The notes beneath the pieces are model-generated. The model searched no databases and was not told the DNA's origin. It saw nothing but the letters and a program-made list of their open reading frames with translations. Of a stretch of DNA of 64,000 bases, positions 23,650 through 33,256 are shown piece after piece. The stretch comes from Verrucomicrobiota bacterium (GTDB taxonomy: Bacteria > Verrucomicrobiota > Verrucomicrobiia > Verrucomicrobiales > Akkermansiaceae), in NCBI GenBank assembly GCA_018969605.1, contig JAGWXY010000001.1, forward strand, positions 34,174 through 98,173, read 5' to 3'. Positions within the stretch are counted from its first letter, which is position 1; every line of letters begins with the position of its first letter. The position numbers were made by a program, and so were the translations under genes.

Positions 23650-26600
23650 TTAAGCGTCGAGCCTCAGAGCGGCTTTTTGAGCGGCCGTTTTCGCTTCGCC
23701 GGATGACTTGTTGCCGTCCTCGCTGGTGAGGCGCATGCCGACCGGTTTGGAAACTCCGAATTCCTCCATCGTCACGCCGTACATCACATCGGCGCGTGCC
23801 ATCGTGCGTTTAGAGTGGGTGACGATGATGAATTGCGAACGATCGATGAAGCGGTCGAGCACCTTCACGAAGCGATTGATGTTCGATTCGTCGAGCGGGG
23901 CATCGAGCTCGTCGAGAACGCAGAAGGGGCTGGGCTTGATCATGTAGATCGAGAACAACAGCGCGACGGCGGTCATCGAGCGTTCGCCACCGGAGAGCAG
24001 CGTGATCGACTGAAGTTTTTTGCCGGGGGGTTTTGCAATCACCTCGATGCCGGACTCGAGCGGGTCGGATTCGTCGAGCAGCGTGAGGTCGGCCTGGCCT
24101 TTTTCGCCAAAGAGTTCCTTGAACATCGTTTGGAAGTTGATGCGGACTTGCGCGAAAGTTTCGGCAAAGAGGCGTTGGGTCTCGGTGTTGATGCGTTCGA
24201 TGACCTCGAGCAATTCGGTTTTCGACGAGACAAGATCGTCATGTTGTTTGCGGAGGAAATTGTAGCGTTCTTCGAGTTCCTCGAATTCTTCGATCGCGTC
24301 GAGATTGACCGGGCCCATGGCATCGAGGCGGCGCTTGATGTCGGTGACGATGGATTCGATGAATTCCCAGTCCGGTTCGCCGGTCATTTCGCCGGGGATT
24401 TCTGCGTCGTCGGAGCCGGTGGCGTCGACCACGATGGTGGGCATGTCGTCCTCGGCTTCTTCGTCGGAGGATTCGGATGAGAACGACTCATCCTCATCGG
24501 CGGTGACCACCGTTTGTTTGCCGCCGCGGGCTTGGAGTGCTTTTTGTGATGCCACGCTGGCGAGGAGCGCGTGGGCATCGGGCTCGAAGGTGCTCAGGTC
24601 GATTTGGTAGCGTTCGGCGATCGAGTTGTTGAGGTTTTCGAGGCGCAGGTCGAGCTTGGTTGCGGCGATTTCCTCGCGGCCTTTTTGTTCGTTGATGCGT
24701 GAAAGATCGCGGCGGAGTGCGGCGAGTTCCGTTTCGGCGCTTTCGATCGATTCGAGAAGTGCGGCGCGTCCGCTTGAGCGCGATTCGATTTCCTTTTCGA
24801 GATCTTCGGCTTCGAGTCGGTGGGTTTCGCATTCCTCGGCGAGTCGGCTGTTTTCGGCGCTGGCGTCGTCGATGCGTTGGGTGAACGATTCGATTTCTGT
24901 TTCGCGGCGGATGGACGCTTCGCGGAGTTCCGAGAGGCGGTTTTCCATGGGCCTTTGTTGTTCCTCGGCGGCCTGTTTCGCGCGGCGTTCGACGGCGAGT
25001 TCGGTGCGGAGGTTGTTGAGGTCGTTGGTGAGTTCGCCTTCGCGTTGGACGAGCGAGTCCGCTTCCGACTGGAGGCGGCGGGCGTCGGTTTCGAGGCCTT
25101 CGAGGCGTTCGCGCGACTGGTGAAGTTCTGCTTCGAGTTGGACGCGGCTTTCGGCGGCGGCGCGTTCGCGATTGTCGAGTTCGCCGCGTTCCCAGCGAAC
25201 ATTTTCGAGTTTGGTGTCGAGGTTTTCGACTTCGCGGGTGGCGAGGCTGAGTTGGCCTTGAAGGGTGGAAAGTTCGACTTTTTGGCGTTGCAGGCGTTCG
25301 CGGGCGACTTCCACTTCCTCGCGGAGTTGCTCGAGATTTGCTTCCGTGTCGGTCACGCGGCGGCGTGCGGCCTCATCGGCTTGGGCGAGTGTTGTGACTT
25401 CGTTTTCGAGTGTGCGGACTTCGTTGCGAAGCTCGAGCACCGAGGTCGAGCCCTCGGCGGTTGAGCCGCCGCGCAGCGTGCCTTCGCCGCCGAGGATCAC
25501 ACCGGCGAGCGTGACAAAAGTGACACCCGGGTGGTTTGGTCGCAGGCGCAATGCGGTGGCGAGGTTGGGCACGATGAGCACGCGGTCGAGCAGTCGCTCG
25601 ATGATGCCCGAGATGCGTTTGTCCGACTTTACTCGGTCGAGCGCCCATGCGGTGGCACCTTCTGGCAGGGCTTCCATTTGGGTGCCAGCGGCGTGCGCGA
25701 CGAAGGTTTCGGGGATGATGGCTGCGATGCCGAGTTGCTTGGCGGTGAGGCGTTCGATGAGCGCCTCGGCGACCGCTTGGTCCTGCACAAGCACCGCCTG
25801 TAGGTGGTTGCCGAGGGCGGACTCGATCGCGCGGGCGCAGTCGTTATCGGCCTCGATGAATGAGGCCAGCACGCCGTGGATGGAGGGTTTGAAATGGTCG
25901 GGTTCGTCGAGTCCGTTGAGCACATTGCGGGTGCCTTTTTCAAAGCCTTCGCCGCTTTCGACGAGTTGGCGCACCGCTTCGAAGCGGGCCGAGCGTTGGG
26001 CGAGCGTGCGGTTGGATTCCAAGGCGGCAGTGCGTGCCGCATCGAGATCGCCGCGGGTGTGTTGGTAGGTGCGTTCGGCGCTTTGGAATGCTTCTTCGAG
26101 TTGGGAAATTTGCGCGGCGGAGGTTTCGACTTCGCTTTGGATGCGTGATTGCTCGGCGCGGCCTTCTTCCATTTCGAGATTGAGGCGTTGTTCCTCATCG
26201 GCGAGTTGGCGGGCGCGGTCGCGGTTGCCTTCGAGTTGGGAGAGGGAGGATTCGATTTTTGCCTGCACGGCGGCGATGAGCGCCTGCGTGCGGTTCGCTT
26301 CGGTGCGCGAGGTGCGCAGCGAATTTTCGAGGCCCTCTCGTTCGGCGCGTGCTCCGCGCGTGCGTTCTTCCATTTCGGCGAGGCGCAATTCCTTTTCGGC
26401 GATGTGGCGGTTGAGTTGATCGAGTGATTCGTTGGCGGCGATGAAATCGAATTCCTGTTGGGCGAGCTTGTCGCGGGTCGATTGAATGTCCTCGCGGTTC
26501 TGGCGGATGCGGGACTCGAGTTCGTGTTTGCGTTCCTCGTTGAAGGCCATGCGTCCTTCGGCGCTGTTGAGCGCGTTGCGGTGTTCGTTGAGGCGCTGGC

Positions 26601-27459
26601 GGATTTCGGCGAGTTCGCCTTCGAAGACGCGGGCGGCGGCGCGGGCTTCGTTGACCGCTTCCTCTTTTGCGGGAAGTTGCGTCGAGAGTTCCGTGTCGCG
26701 GACTTCGAGCCCGCGGATCGAGGTGAGAAGTTCATCGCGTTCGGCGGTGAGCTCGATGAATTTTCGATGGCCGAGGTGCGTGTCGAGCACGCGGGTGTCG
26801 GCGGCGAGTGCCTGATAGCGGCGGGCTTTTGCGACTTGGCGCTTCAGCGAGTTCATGCGGCGCTCTTGTTCGGCGAGCACATCCGAGACGCGCAGCAGGT
26901 TGGCCTCGGTGTACTCCAGTTTGCGCAGCGCTTCCTTTTTCTCGCGCTTGAACTTCGTGATGCCGGCGGCTTCTTCGAACACCGCGCGGCGTTCCTCGGG
27001 TTTGGACGAAAGGATCTGATCGATCTGACCTTGCGCCATGATCGAGTAAGCCGTGCGGCCGATGCCGGTATCCATGAGCATGTCGTGGATGTCCTTGAGT
27101 CGGCACAGAGTGTTGTTGATGCGATACTCCGACTTGCCGTCGCGATAGACCCGGCGGGTGATCGAGACCTCGTTGTAATCGACCTTAAGCGCCTGTTCGC
27201 AATCGGCCATCGTGAGTGTGACTTCGGCCATACCGAGCGGCTTGCGTTTTTCGGTGCCGTTGAAAATGACGTCGGCCATTTCGCCACCGCGGAGGGCCTT
27301 GGCGGAAGTTTCGCCGAGCACCCAGCGGATCGCATCGACCACATTGGATTTGCCGCAGCCGTTGGGACCGACGATGCCGGTCACGCCTTCGGCGAATTCA
27401 AACACGGTCTTGTCTGCGAAGGACTTGAAGCCCTGGATTTCGAGAGTTTTGAGGTACAT
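23650..27459 (-). CDS. smc: Chromosome segregation protein SMC
   Basis: The 1269-residue protein has an N-terminal ATPase half (MYLKTLEIQGFKSFADKTVFEF, Walker A GPNGCGKS at 31-38), two long coiled-coil arms around a hinge, and the C-terminal head with LLSGGERSM (C-loop) and FCVLDELDAPLDESN (Walker B). SMC dimers load with ScpAB and hold and organise chromosomal DNA. It is about 90 residues longer than the usual 1180; a large part is an acidic, serine- and aspartate-rich insert before DIKRRLDAMGPVNLDAIEEFEEL (encoded near 24371-24520). The ATG at 27457-27459 fits the family start. scpA/scpB are not visible nearby. Confidence 0.95.
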   Translation of the reverse strand: MYLKTLEIQGFKSFADKTVFEFAEGVTGIVGPNGCGKSNVVDAIRWVLGETSAKALRGGEMADVIFNGTEKRKPLGMAEVTLTMADCEQALKVDYNEVSITRRVYRDGKSEYRINNTLCRLKDIHDMLMDTGIGRTAYSIMAQGQIDQILSSKPEERRAVFEEAAGITKFKREKKEALRKLEYTEANLLRVSDVLAEQERRMNSLKRQVAKARRYQALAADTRVLDTHLGHRKFIELTAERDELLTSIRGLEVRDTELSTQLPAKEEAVNEARAAARVFEGELAEIRQRLNEHRNALNSAEGRMAFNEERKHELESRIRQNREDIQSTRDKLAQQEFDFIAANESLDQLNRHIAEKELRLAEMEERTRGARAEREGLENSLRTSRTEANRTQALIAAVQAKIESSLSQLEGNRDRARQLADEEQRLNLEMEEGRAEQSRIQSEVETSAAQISQLEEAFQSAERTYQHTRGDLDAARTAALESNRTLAQRSARFEAVRQLVESGEGFEKGTRNVLNGLDEPDHFKPSIHGVLASFIEADNDCARAIESALGNHLQAVLVQDQAVAEALIERLTAKQLGIAAIIPETFVAHAAGTQMEALPEGATAWALDRVKSDKRISGIIERLLDRVLIVPNLATALRLRPNHPGVTFVTLAGVILGGEGTLRGGSTAEGSTSVLELRNEVRTLENEVTTLAQADEAARRRVTDTEANLEQLREEVEVARERLQRQKVELSTLQGQLSLATREVENLDTKLENVRWERGELDNRERAAAESRVQLEAELHQSRERLEGLETDARRLQSEADSLVQREGELTNDLNNLRTELAVERRAKQAAEEQQRPMENRLSELREASIRRETEIESFTQRIDDASAENSRLAEECETHRLEAEDLEKEIESRSSGRAALLESIESAETELAALRRDLSRINEQKGREEIAATKLDLRLENLNNSIAERYQIDLSTFEPDAHALLASVASQKALQARGGKQTVVTADEDESFSSESSDEEAEDDMPTIVVDATGSDDAEIPGEMTGEPDWEFIESIVTDIKRRLDAMGPVNLDAIEEFEELEERYNFLRKQHDDLVSSKTELLEVIERINTETQRLFAETFAQVRINFQTMFKELFGEKGQADLTLLDESDPLESGIEVIAKPPGKKLQSITLLSGGERSMTAVALLFSIYMIKPSPFCVLDELDAPLDESNINRFVKVLDRFIDRSQFIIVTHSKRTMARADVMYGVTMEEFGVSKPVGMRLTSEDGNKSSGEAKTAAQKAALRLDA

Positions 27460-27653
27460 GGGACAGGAGTTGGGAATTGAATCCGGAGGGATTCGGGATT
27501 CCACAAGCTACTGGCCCGGGGCGCTGATCGCAATTCAATCGATCGAAATGACGCTAAATATGGTAGTTAAATGCAAAAACAACACCACATCTTGTGAATT
27601 TGGGTATTTAGGATTTCTGAAACAATTTGTCGTTCCGGCTGCTGAGGCGGGGC

Positions 27654-28475
27654 TCAAATTTCGATTTCGCCCTCGAAAACAAAGTCGGCGGGGCCGGTGA
27701 GTGTGACATTGGAGAAACTTTGCGGGCCGGATTTTTCGAAGCCGATCTCGAGCGTGTCGCCGCCTGCGACATCCACCTTGATCGGTGAGGGTGCTTCGGT
27801 GAGCAGGTGGTGGATGAGGGCGCAGGCGACCATGCCGGTGCCGCAGGCTAGGGTCTCGTCCTCGACGCCGCGTTCGTAGGTGCGGATGCGGATGTGGCCG
27901 GGGCTGAGAATGGTGGCGAAGTTCGCGTTGGTGCCGGCTGGTGCGAAGTCGTCGTGGCGGCGGATCGCGCGACCGATGGTGAAGACATCGAGTGCGTCGA
28001 GTGCATCGGCATCGGGCAGGTAGCTGACGGCGTGCGGCACGCCTGTGTTGACGAAGTGGATGACGGTGTTGAGTCCGGCCACCTTGGTGGAAGTGTTGAG
28101 TTTCAGATCGTTTGGTTCGGACATCGCGATGCGGACATTTTCTCCGACCATGTCGGCGGCGAGCGTGCCGGCGATCGTTTCGAAGGTGACGCGATCGGCG
28201 ATGTCATCACCGAGGTGGGCGGTAAAGCGGCCGAAGCAACGGGCGCCATTGCCGCACATTTCGGCTTCGCCGCCATCGGCATTGTAGTAGCGGAAACGAT
28301 AGTCCGCGCCGTGTTGTGCGGGCTCTACTGCGAGCAATCCGTCGGCACCGATGCCGCGGTGGCGGTCGCAGAGGGCTTCGATCGTTTGTGCATCGAGCTT
28401 GATGGAGAGGTCGCGGTTGTCGATGACGATAAAATCATTGCCGGCACCGTTCATTTTGTAAAAGTGAAGCAGCAT
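27654..28475 (-). CDS. dapF: Diaminopimelate epimerase
   Basis: The 273-residue protein carries both catalytic cysteines: Cys74 in MCGNGARC and Cys211 in LACGTGMVA. DapF converts LL-diaminopimelate to meso-diaminopimelate for lysine and peptidoglycan. It begins MLLHFYKMNGAGNDFIVIDN, an expected start. It lies upstream of smc in the same direction with 194 bases between, and is divergent from obgE. dapA is elsewhere in this window. Confidence 0.95.
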   Translation of the reverse strand: MLLHFYKMNGAGNDFIVIDNRDLSIKLDAQTIEALCDRHRGIGADGLLAVEPAQHGADYRFRYYNADGGEAEMCGNGARCFGRFTAHLGDDIADRVTFETIAGTLAADMVGENVRIAMSEPNDLKLNTSTKVAGLNTVIHFVNTGVPHAVSYLPDADALDALDVFTIGRAIRRHDDFAPAGTNANFATILSPGHIRIRTYERGVEDETLACGTGMVACALIHHLLTEAPSPIKVDVAGGDTLEIGFEKSGPQSFSNVTLTGPADFVFEGEIEI

Positions 28476-28587
28476 GGAGGTGTGGGGTTGCGGAGTTGGT
28501 GGGGAGCATTAACTGGCCATGTGAGCGGATGCAAGAGTCGCGATGCATTGCCGTTGACCGCAGGACTGTGGGAGGTGATGTTGCGGC

Positions 28588-29643
28588 ATGTTCATTGATC
28601 ACATTCGGATCTTCGCGAAGGCCGGCGATGGTGGCGACGGAGTTGTTTCCTGGCGTCGGGAGAAATTTGTGCCGCGTGGGGGTCCGGACGGTGGCGATGG
28701 TGGCGCGGGTGGCAATGTTGTTTTGGTGGTCGACCCCTCGACGGACAATCTTCGCCAGTATCATTTCGATCCCAAGCTCATTGCCGAAAACGGCAAGAAT
28801 GGTGGTGGCACGCGCAAGACCGGCAAGAGCGGCAAGGTCGTGATCGGTCGTGTGCCGCCGGGCACGGTGGTCTATCGCGCGAATGCAGCGACCGTGCAAG
28901 AGGCGGTGGAGATGGAGCGCGGCGATGAAGGCATCGACCTCGAACCGATTGCGGACCTCACGGAAAACGGTCAGGAATTTGTGCTCTGCAAAGGTGGCGA
29001 GCCGGGCAAAGGCAACTGGCATTTCCGCACGCCGACGAACCGCGCGCCGGTCGAATGCACGCTCGGAACGCCGGGTGAGCTTGGAGTTTTTTATCTCGAG
29101 CTGCGTCGCATTGCCGATGTCGGTCTGGTGGGGTTTCCGAATGCGGGCAAGTCGACCTTGCTGGGCAAACTTTCCGCCGCGAAGCCAAAGGTCGCCTCGT
29201 ATCCTTTCACCACGCTGCAACCGGTGGTGGGCGTGCTCGAGTTTCCCGGCTACCGCCGCTGCACGATTGCCGACATTCCGGGCTTGATCGAAGGGGCTCA
29301 CGAAAACCGCGGGTTGGGTCATGAATTTTTGCGTCACATCACACGCTGCCGCATGCTGCTTTTCGTCGTCGACATGGCGGGCAGTGAGGCGCGTGATCCG
29401 GTTTCGGATTTGGAAATTTTGCGTCGCGAGATTCGCGAGTACGACGAAGAGCTTGCGCGCTTTCCGTGGAAGGTCGTGGCCAACAAGATGGACCTCGAAG
29501 GCGCGGCCGAGCACCTGGCGAATTTTCGTCAGAGATTCCCGAAGGTTGAGATCATTCCGATTTCTGCCGAGAGCGGTGAGGGCATGGATGACTTGCGCCG
29601 GATGCTCGACAGCGAAGTGGCCACTCATCCGAACGAGAAGTGA
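28588..29643 (+). CDS. obgE: GTPase Obg/CgtA
   Basis: The 351-residue protein has the glycine-rich Obg domain (about 1-160: FVPRGGPDGGDGGAGGNVVLVVD) and a GTPase domain with G1 GFPNAGKST at 182-190, G3 DIPGLIEGAHEN and NKMD. Obg GTPases act in late large-subunit ribosome assembly and in stress control. The C-terminal extension found in some Obg proteins is short here. Its stop overlaps the following gene by one base. Confidence 0.95.
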   Translation: MFIDHIRIFAKAGDGGDGVVSWRREKFVPRGGPDGGDGGAGGNVVLVVDPSTDNLRQYHFDPKLIAENGKNGGGTRKTGKSGKVVIGRVPPGTVVYRANAATVQEAVEMERGDEGIDLEPIADLTENGQEFVLCKGGEPGKGNWHFRTPTNRAPVECTLGTPGELGVFYLELRRIADVGLVGFPNAGKSTLLGKLSAAKPKVASYPFTTLQPVVGVLEFPGYRRCTIADIPGLIEGAHENRGLGHEFLRHITRCRMLLFVVDMAGSEARDPVSDLEILRREIREYDEELARFPWKVVANKMDLEGAAEHLANFRQRFPKVEIIPISAESGEGMDDLRRMLDSEVATHPNEK

Positions 29644-30017
29644 TGAAAGATGCCCAGGAAATGGTGTTTGTGTACGGGACTTTGCGGCGAGATGCATCAA
29701 ATCATTTCCGCATGGCTGATTCGCGCTTTGTGTCGGAGGGGTTGGTGCGCGGGAGGCTCTATCGCATCGATTGGTATCCGGGCATTGTAGCCGATGAAAA
29801 TGCCGGGCCGGTGGTTGGGGAAATTTTTATGGTTAGTGCCGAGACGATCGCCGCGCTCGATGAATTTGAGGGTAGTGAATACCGCAGGGTAAAGATTGCC
29901 TTTGAGTTGGTGGATGCGGCTGAACCATTCACAGCACAGGCGTGGATCTGGGAGTGGATCGGGAAAACGCGTGAGGATCAGCGCATTGTCAGCGGCGACT
30001 GGCTTGCCGAATCGTGA
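29643..30017 (+). CDS. Gamma-glutamylcyclotransferase-like (AIG2) protein
   Basis: The 124-residue protein has the AIG2/GGCT fold signature: VFVYGTLRRD near the N-terminus and the catalytic-type glutamate in LDEFEGSEYRR. Such enzymes cyclise gamma-glutamyl groups to release 5-oxoproline, or act on related amine adducts. An upstream GTG (29640) is possible, but the ATG at 29643 overlaps the obgE stop (TGATG), which suggests translational coupling. The substrate is unknown. Confidence 0.85.
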   Translation: MKDAQEMVFVYGTLRRDASNHFRMADSRFVSEGLVRGRLYRIDWYPGIVADENAGPVVGEIFMVSAETIAALDEFEGSEYRRVKIAFELVDAAEPFTAQAWIWEWIGKTREDQRIVSGDWLAES

Positions 30018-30033
30018 GGTGGTTGGGAGAATA

Positions 30034-31509
30034 TCATGCACCACTTCCTCGCGCGGTGTGATCGGTGGTGTTTTTTTTTCGCGGCTGTTTTTTGGGAAGG
30101 CCGTAGCGGTTGATCATGTTGTAAATGGTTCGAAGGCTGACCTTGAGCCTTTTGGCGGCGCGGCGACGGTTGCCTTGGCATGCTTCGAGGGCGTTGATGA
30201 GGCTTGTTTTGGTGAGGGCCTCGATGCTGCCGACGCCGTTTTCGAGGTCTTCCGATTCGGACGTTTTTTTGACATCGAGATCGTTGAGGTGGGCGAGATC
30301 GCTGGGGCCGATGAGGCGGTCGTCGGAGTGGGTGATGGCGTGTTCAAGCACGCTGTGAAGCTCGCCGATATTGCCCGGCCACGAGTAATCGCAGAGTAGC
30401 TCCATCGCCTTGCGAGTGATGCCCGGCACCCGGAGGTGATGGGTGGCGCAGATATGCGAAACGATGTTTTCACACAGGCGGGGAATGTCCTGTGACCTCT
30501 GGGCAAGCCCGGGGACATTGACGCGATATACCGAAGCGGCATACCAGAGGTCGGGTCTCAATTGCCCGACCCTAGCGTTTGGTTGAAGGTGCTGTGTGTC
30601 GGCCACCACCGAGGTGATGAGACGACAGGATTTTTCGGGTGAGGTGGATTGGTTTTGTTTGATCCATTCGAGCAATTCAGCCTGCGCCTTGGTCGAAAGG
30701 CATTGAAGGTTTTCGATGTAAAGCGTGCCACCCATGCAGGCTTGTATTTTAGGGGTCACATGAGCGTGGGTGGATCCGTTCTGGTTGGTGAGAGTCTTGC
30801 CGAAAAGTTCCTGTTCGACGCGGTTTTGGGGCACATGGGATGCATCGATGGTGATGAAGCATTGGCTGGCTCGCGAACTTTTGCGATGAATCCATTGGGC
30901 GATGGATTTCTTTCCGCTGCCAGGAGGTCCGACGAGCATGACGGGGGAGTTTGTTTTGGCAGCATCGCGGGCATCGATCATGGCTTGCCGCATGGCGGGT
31001 GATTGCCAACGGCTCCGGCGTGGAGTTGTCGCATGGGTTGTATGTGTCTTGTGTCGTTGATCGTCGATTGCTCGTGAAACCGTTGATAGCAATGTCGATG
31101 GTCGGCAGGGTTTTGTGAGGTAATCGACCGCTCCTGCTTTCATGGCCAGCACGACTGAGGGGGTATCGCTTCTGGCACTGAGTACGATGCAGGGAAGGTC
31201 GGGCCGAGTTTTCCTGGCGATTCGGATGGCTTCGATTCCATCGCCGTTGGGGAGGTTGAGGTCGACGAGTGCTGCATCCAAGGGCTGTTCTTGCTGGAGC
31301 ATGGTGGTGGCGTCGGCAAGGCTGGAGCATGTGACGCATGCGACATGGTGATTTTCAAACATTTCGCTGATGCGTGCGGCGCTGTTGGTGTCTCCATCGA
31401 TCAGCAGGAGTGTTTGTGTTGCCTTTTTTTCTTCTGCGGCATCGGTTTCGCTGGGCTTTTCTGCAATGTGTGATGTGGCTCGCATGGGAGGATTGGGATG
31501 GTGAAGCAT
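30034..31509 (-). CDS. NtrC-type response regulator with degenerate AAA+ domain
   Basis: The 491-residue protein has a receiver domain (phospho-Asp83 in LVDLNLPNGDG, Lys133 in LTKP), a sigma-54-type AAA+ domain and a Fis-like helix-turn-helix (about 441-478, GNRRRAAKRLKVSLRTIYNMI). The AAA+ motifs are altered: Walker A is GPPGSGKK, ELFG is followed by KTLTNQNGS instead of a GAFTGA loop, and Walker B reads GGTLYIENLQ. Without GAFTGA it should not remodel sigma-54 holoenzyme, so it may act as a DNA-binding regulator only. The ATG at 31507-31509 may be eight residues too long (MRATSHI at 31485). Confidence 0.9.
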   Translation of the reverse strand: MLHHPNPPMRATSHIAEKPSETDAAEEKKATQTLLLIDGDTNSAARISEMFENHHVACVTCSSLADATTMLQQEQPLDAALVDLNLPNGDGIEAIRIARKTRPDLPCIVLSARSDTPSVVLAMKAGAVDYLTKPCRPSTLLSTVSRAIDDQRHKTHTTHATTPRRSRWQSPAMRQAMIDARDAAKTNSPVMLVGPPGSGKKSIAQWIHRKSSRASQCFITIDASHVPQNRVEQELFGKTLTNQNGSTHAHVTPKIQACMGGTLYIENLQCLSTKAQAELLEWIKQNQSTSPEKSCRLITSVVADTQHLQPNARVGQLRPDLWYAASVYRVNVPGLAQRSQDIPRLCENIVSHICATHHLRVPGITRKAMELLCDYSWPGNIGELHSVLEHAITHSDDRLIGPSDLAHLNDLDVKKTSESEDLENGVGSIEALTKTSLINALEACQGNRRRAAKRLKVSLRTIYNMINRYGLPKKQPRKKNTTDHTARGSGA

Positions 31510-31665
31510 CCGTTTTCAGGGAGATGACGCAATCCACGCGATGGCGCGAGACGGGACGGTGGCGCTGTGCGATGAGAGGTCCGGGAGTGAACTTTTTGCA
31601 GTGATTGGTGAAATCACTCATGTTGCCTCGGTGTTTTTGCGAACGATGGGTAGGGGCATCAAATC

Positions 31666-32745
31666 ATGCTTACCCAAACATCCACCCCCAAACAAACTGT
31701 CGGCCGGGTCTCCGGTCGTGTCATTGGATCAATCCCGTTATCCCGTGTATTGGCAAAGCGTTTCGCGCTTGCGGCTTTCGTGTCGCTGGCGGGATTTGGT
31801 TTTTCCAGCATTGGCAGTGCCGCAGATGTTGGCCTGACATGGAACGCCAACCCGGAAACCGACATTGCCGGCTATCGGCTGAGTTATGGAACGAGCTCCG
31901 GCCAGTACACGCAGGTGAAGGAAGTGGGGCGCGACACGCGTACGCTCGTCACCAATCTCGAAGCTGGTCGTACTTATTATTTTGCGGTCGCCGCCGTGAA
32001 TTACGCGGGCATGCAGAGCGATTTATCGACTGAGGTTTCGTATCAAACACCGCAGCCTTATTTCAATCTCAACCTGGCTTGGAATCCCAATCCTGAAACC
32101 GACATTTCCGCTTATCGCTTGAGCTACGGAACTTCTTCGGGTCAGTACAATCAGGTGGTGGATGTCGGCCGAAACACTCGTGCGACCGTGAGCAATTTGG
32201 AACAGGGCAAGACCTATTACTTTGCCGTGACGGCCGTGAATTATGCCGGGATGGCCAGTGATCCGTCGAGCGAGTTGATTTACAATGGTGCTCCTGCCAT
32301 TGCTGCGACTTCATCCTTCACGCTATTGCAACAGGGTTCACCTACGGTGAGCAGCCTGTCCTCGGGTACGCTTTCTTCGGCCAATTTGCTCAACTCCTAT
32401 CTTGGCGGAGGTTCTGCCGGTGGTTTTGATGCGGGTTTGTCGCCGACCGCGTCGAATGTGACGGCCGATCCTGATGGCGATGGTGTGAGCAAGTCCTATC
32501 TGGTGTTCAGCTATCGTCGTTCCCAGCTTGTTGCCGGTGACTCGAGCATTGCGGCCAGTGTCCAGGTCAGCCGGGATCTTGTTTCCGGCTGGGAGGAAAG
32601 CAGTGGTCTGCCAGGTGTGGTGGTGCTTGAAGAAGCGAATGCCGCTGCACCGGGAGTTGATATCGTGAGAGTGTATTTGCCGACGAGCCTCGCAACAAAC
32701 GGCAGTCTGTTTGCGAGGTTGGCGGTCAGTCAGCTCGCACCGTAA
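31666..32745 (+). CDS. Secreted protein with two fibronectin type III domains
   Basis: The 359-residue product has a signal-like N-terminus (ALAAFVSLAGFGFSSIGSAA), then two FN3 domains, about 54-125 and 136-208, both carrying NPETDIxxYRLSYGTSSGQY and YYFAV.AVNYAGM. The C-terminal 150 residues are serine- and glycine-rich, then TADPDGDGVSKSYLVFSYRRSQ with a calcium-binding-like DPDGDG turn and a jelly-roll-like tail. Such FN3 proteins are extracellular or surface adhesins or enzyme modules, but no catalytic motif is visible. It is convergent with rpsI. Confidence 0.8.
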   Translation: MLTQTSTPKQTVGRVSGRVIGSIPLSRVLAKRFALAAFVSLAGFGFSSIGSAADVGLTWNANPETDIAGYRLSYGTSSGQYTQVKEVGRDTRTLVTNLEAGRTYYFAVAAVNYAGMQSDLSTEVSYQTPQPYFNLNLAWNPNPETDISAYRLSYGTSSGQYNQVVDVGRNTRATVSNLEQGKTYYFAVTAVNYAGMASDPSSELIYNGAPAIAATSSFTLLQQGSPTVSSLSSGTLSSANLLNSYLGGGSAGGFDAGLSPTASNVTADPDGDGVSKSYLVFSYRRSQLVAGDSSIAASVQVSRDLVSGWEESSGLPGVVVLEEANAAAPGVDIVRVYLPTSLATNGSLFARLAVSQLAP

Positions 32746-32780
32746 TACACCGAAGTGTGTTGAGTTCCGCGCATTGAAAC

Positions 32781-32815
32781 AAAAAAACCGCAGCCCATGG
32801 GGTTGCGGTTTTTTT
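32781..32815. terminator. Rho-independent bidirectional terminator
   Basis: AAAAAAACCGCA and TGCGGTTTTTTT flank a GCCC/GGGT stem extension and short loop. It lies between the convergent FN3 gene and rpsI, with a T-tract usable in either direction. Confidence 0.9.
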
Positions 32816-32838
32816 GTTGAGAGATGCGATCGCAGGGA

Positions 32839-33231
32839 TCAGCGCTTGGAGAATTGGAAGCGCTTGCGGGCACCGGGTTGACCGGACTTTTTGCGTTCCT
32901 TCATGCGCGGGTCGCGGGTGAGGAAACCAAGAGGCTTGATGACCTTGCGGTTCTCGGGGTCGACCTGGGTGAGGCTGCGGGAGATCGCGTGGCGGATCGA
33001 AACGGCTTGGGCGTGGATGCCGCCGCCTTTGACGACCACATTGACATCGTACTTGTTGGTCAGCGAGGTAGCTTGGAATGGGGCGAGGATCGCGTTTTGG
33101 AGTTCGATCGTGGGGAGGTAGTCTTCGAAGGGGCGCGAGTTGATGATGATTTGGCCGGTGCCTTCGGTGAGCCAGACTCTCGAGACTGCGGTTTTGCGAC
33201 GGCCGGTGGCGCTTGGTGAGGTGGTGGACAT
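32839..33231 (-). CDS. rpsI: 30S ribosomal protein uS9
   Basis: The 130-residue protein begins MSTTSPSATGRRKTAVSRVWLTEGTGQIIINSRPFEDYL and ends with the basic tail DPRMKERKKSGQPGARKRFQFSKR, whose extreme residues contact P-site tRNA. The ORF could extend far upstream, but that part overlaps rplM in a shifted frame and is not family-like, so ATG at 33229-33231 is used. It follows rplM by 25 bases as in most bacteria. Confidence 0.96.
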   Translation of the reverse strand: MSTTSPSATGRRKTAVSRVWLTEGTGQIIINSRPFEDYLPTIELQNAILAPFQATSLTNKYDVNVVVKGGGIHAQAVSIRHAISRSLTQVDPENRKVIKPLGFLTRDPRMKERKKSGQPGARKRFQFSKR

Positions 33232-33256
33232 GGTGGGAGAAAAAATTAGGGTTCGC

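Noticed and set aside
24820..25464. Long plus-strand frame within smc with FAF/GGE-rich composition
   Set aside because: It is antisense to the coiled-coil part of smc, whose codon pattern leaves the other strand open; the smc protein is clearly real.
26458..27480. A 340-residue plus-strand frame opposite the start of smc
   Set aside because: It is another antisense shadow with low-complexity composition and no known domain.
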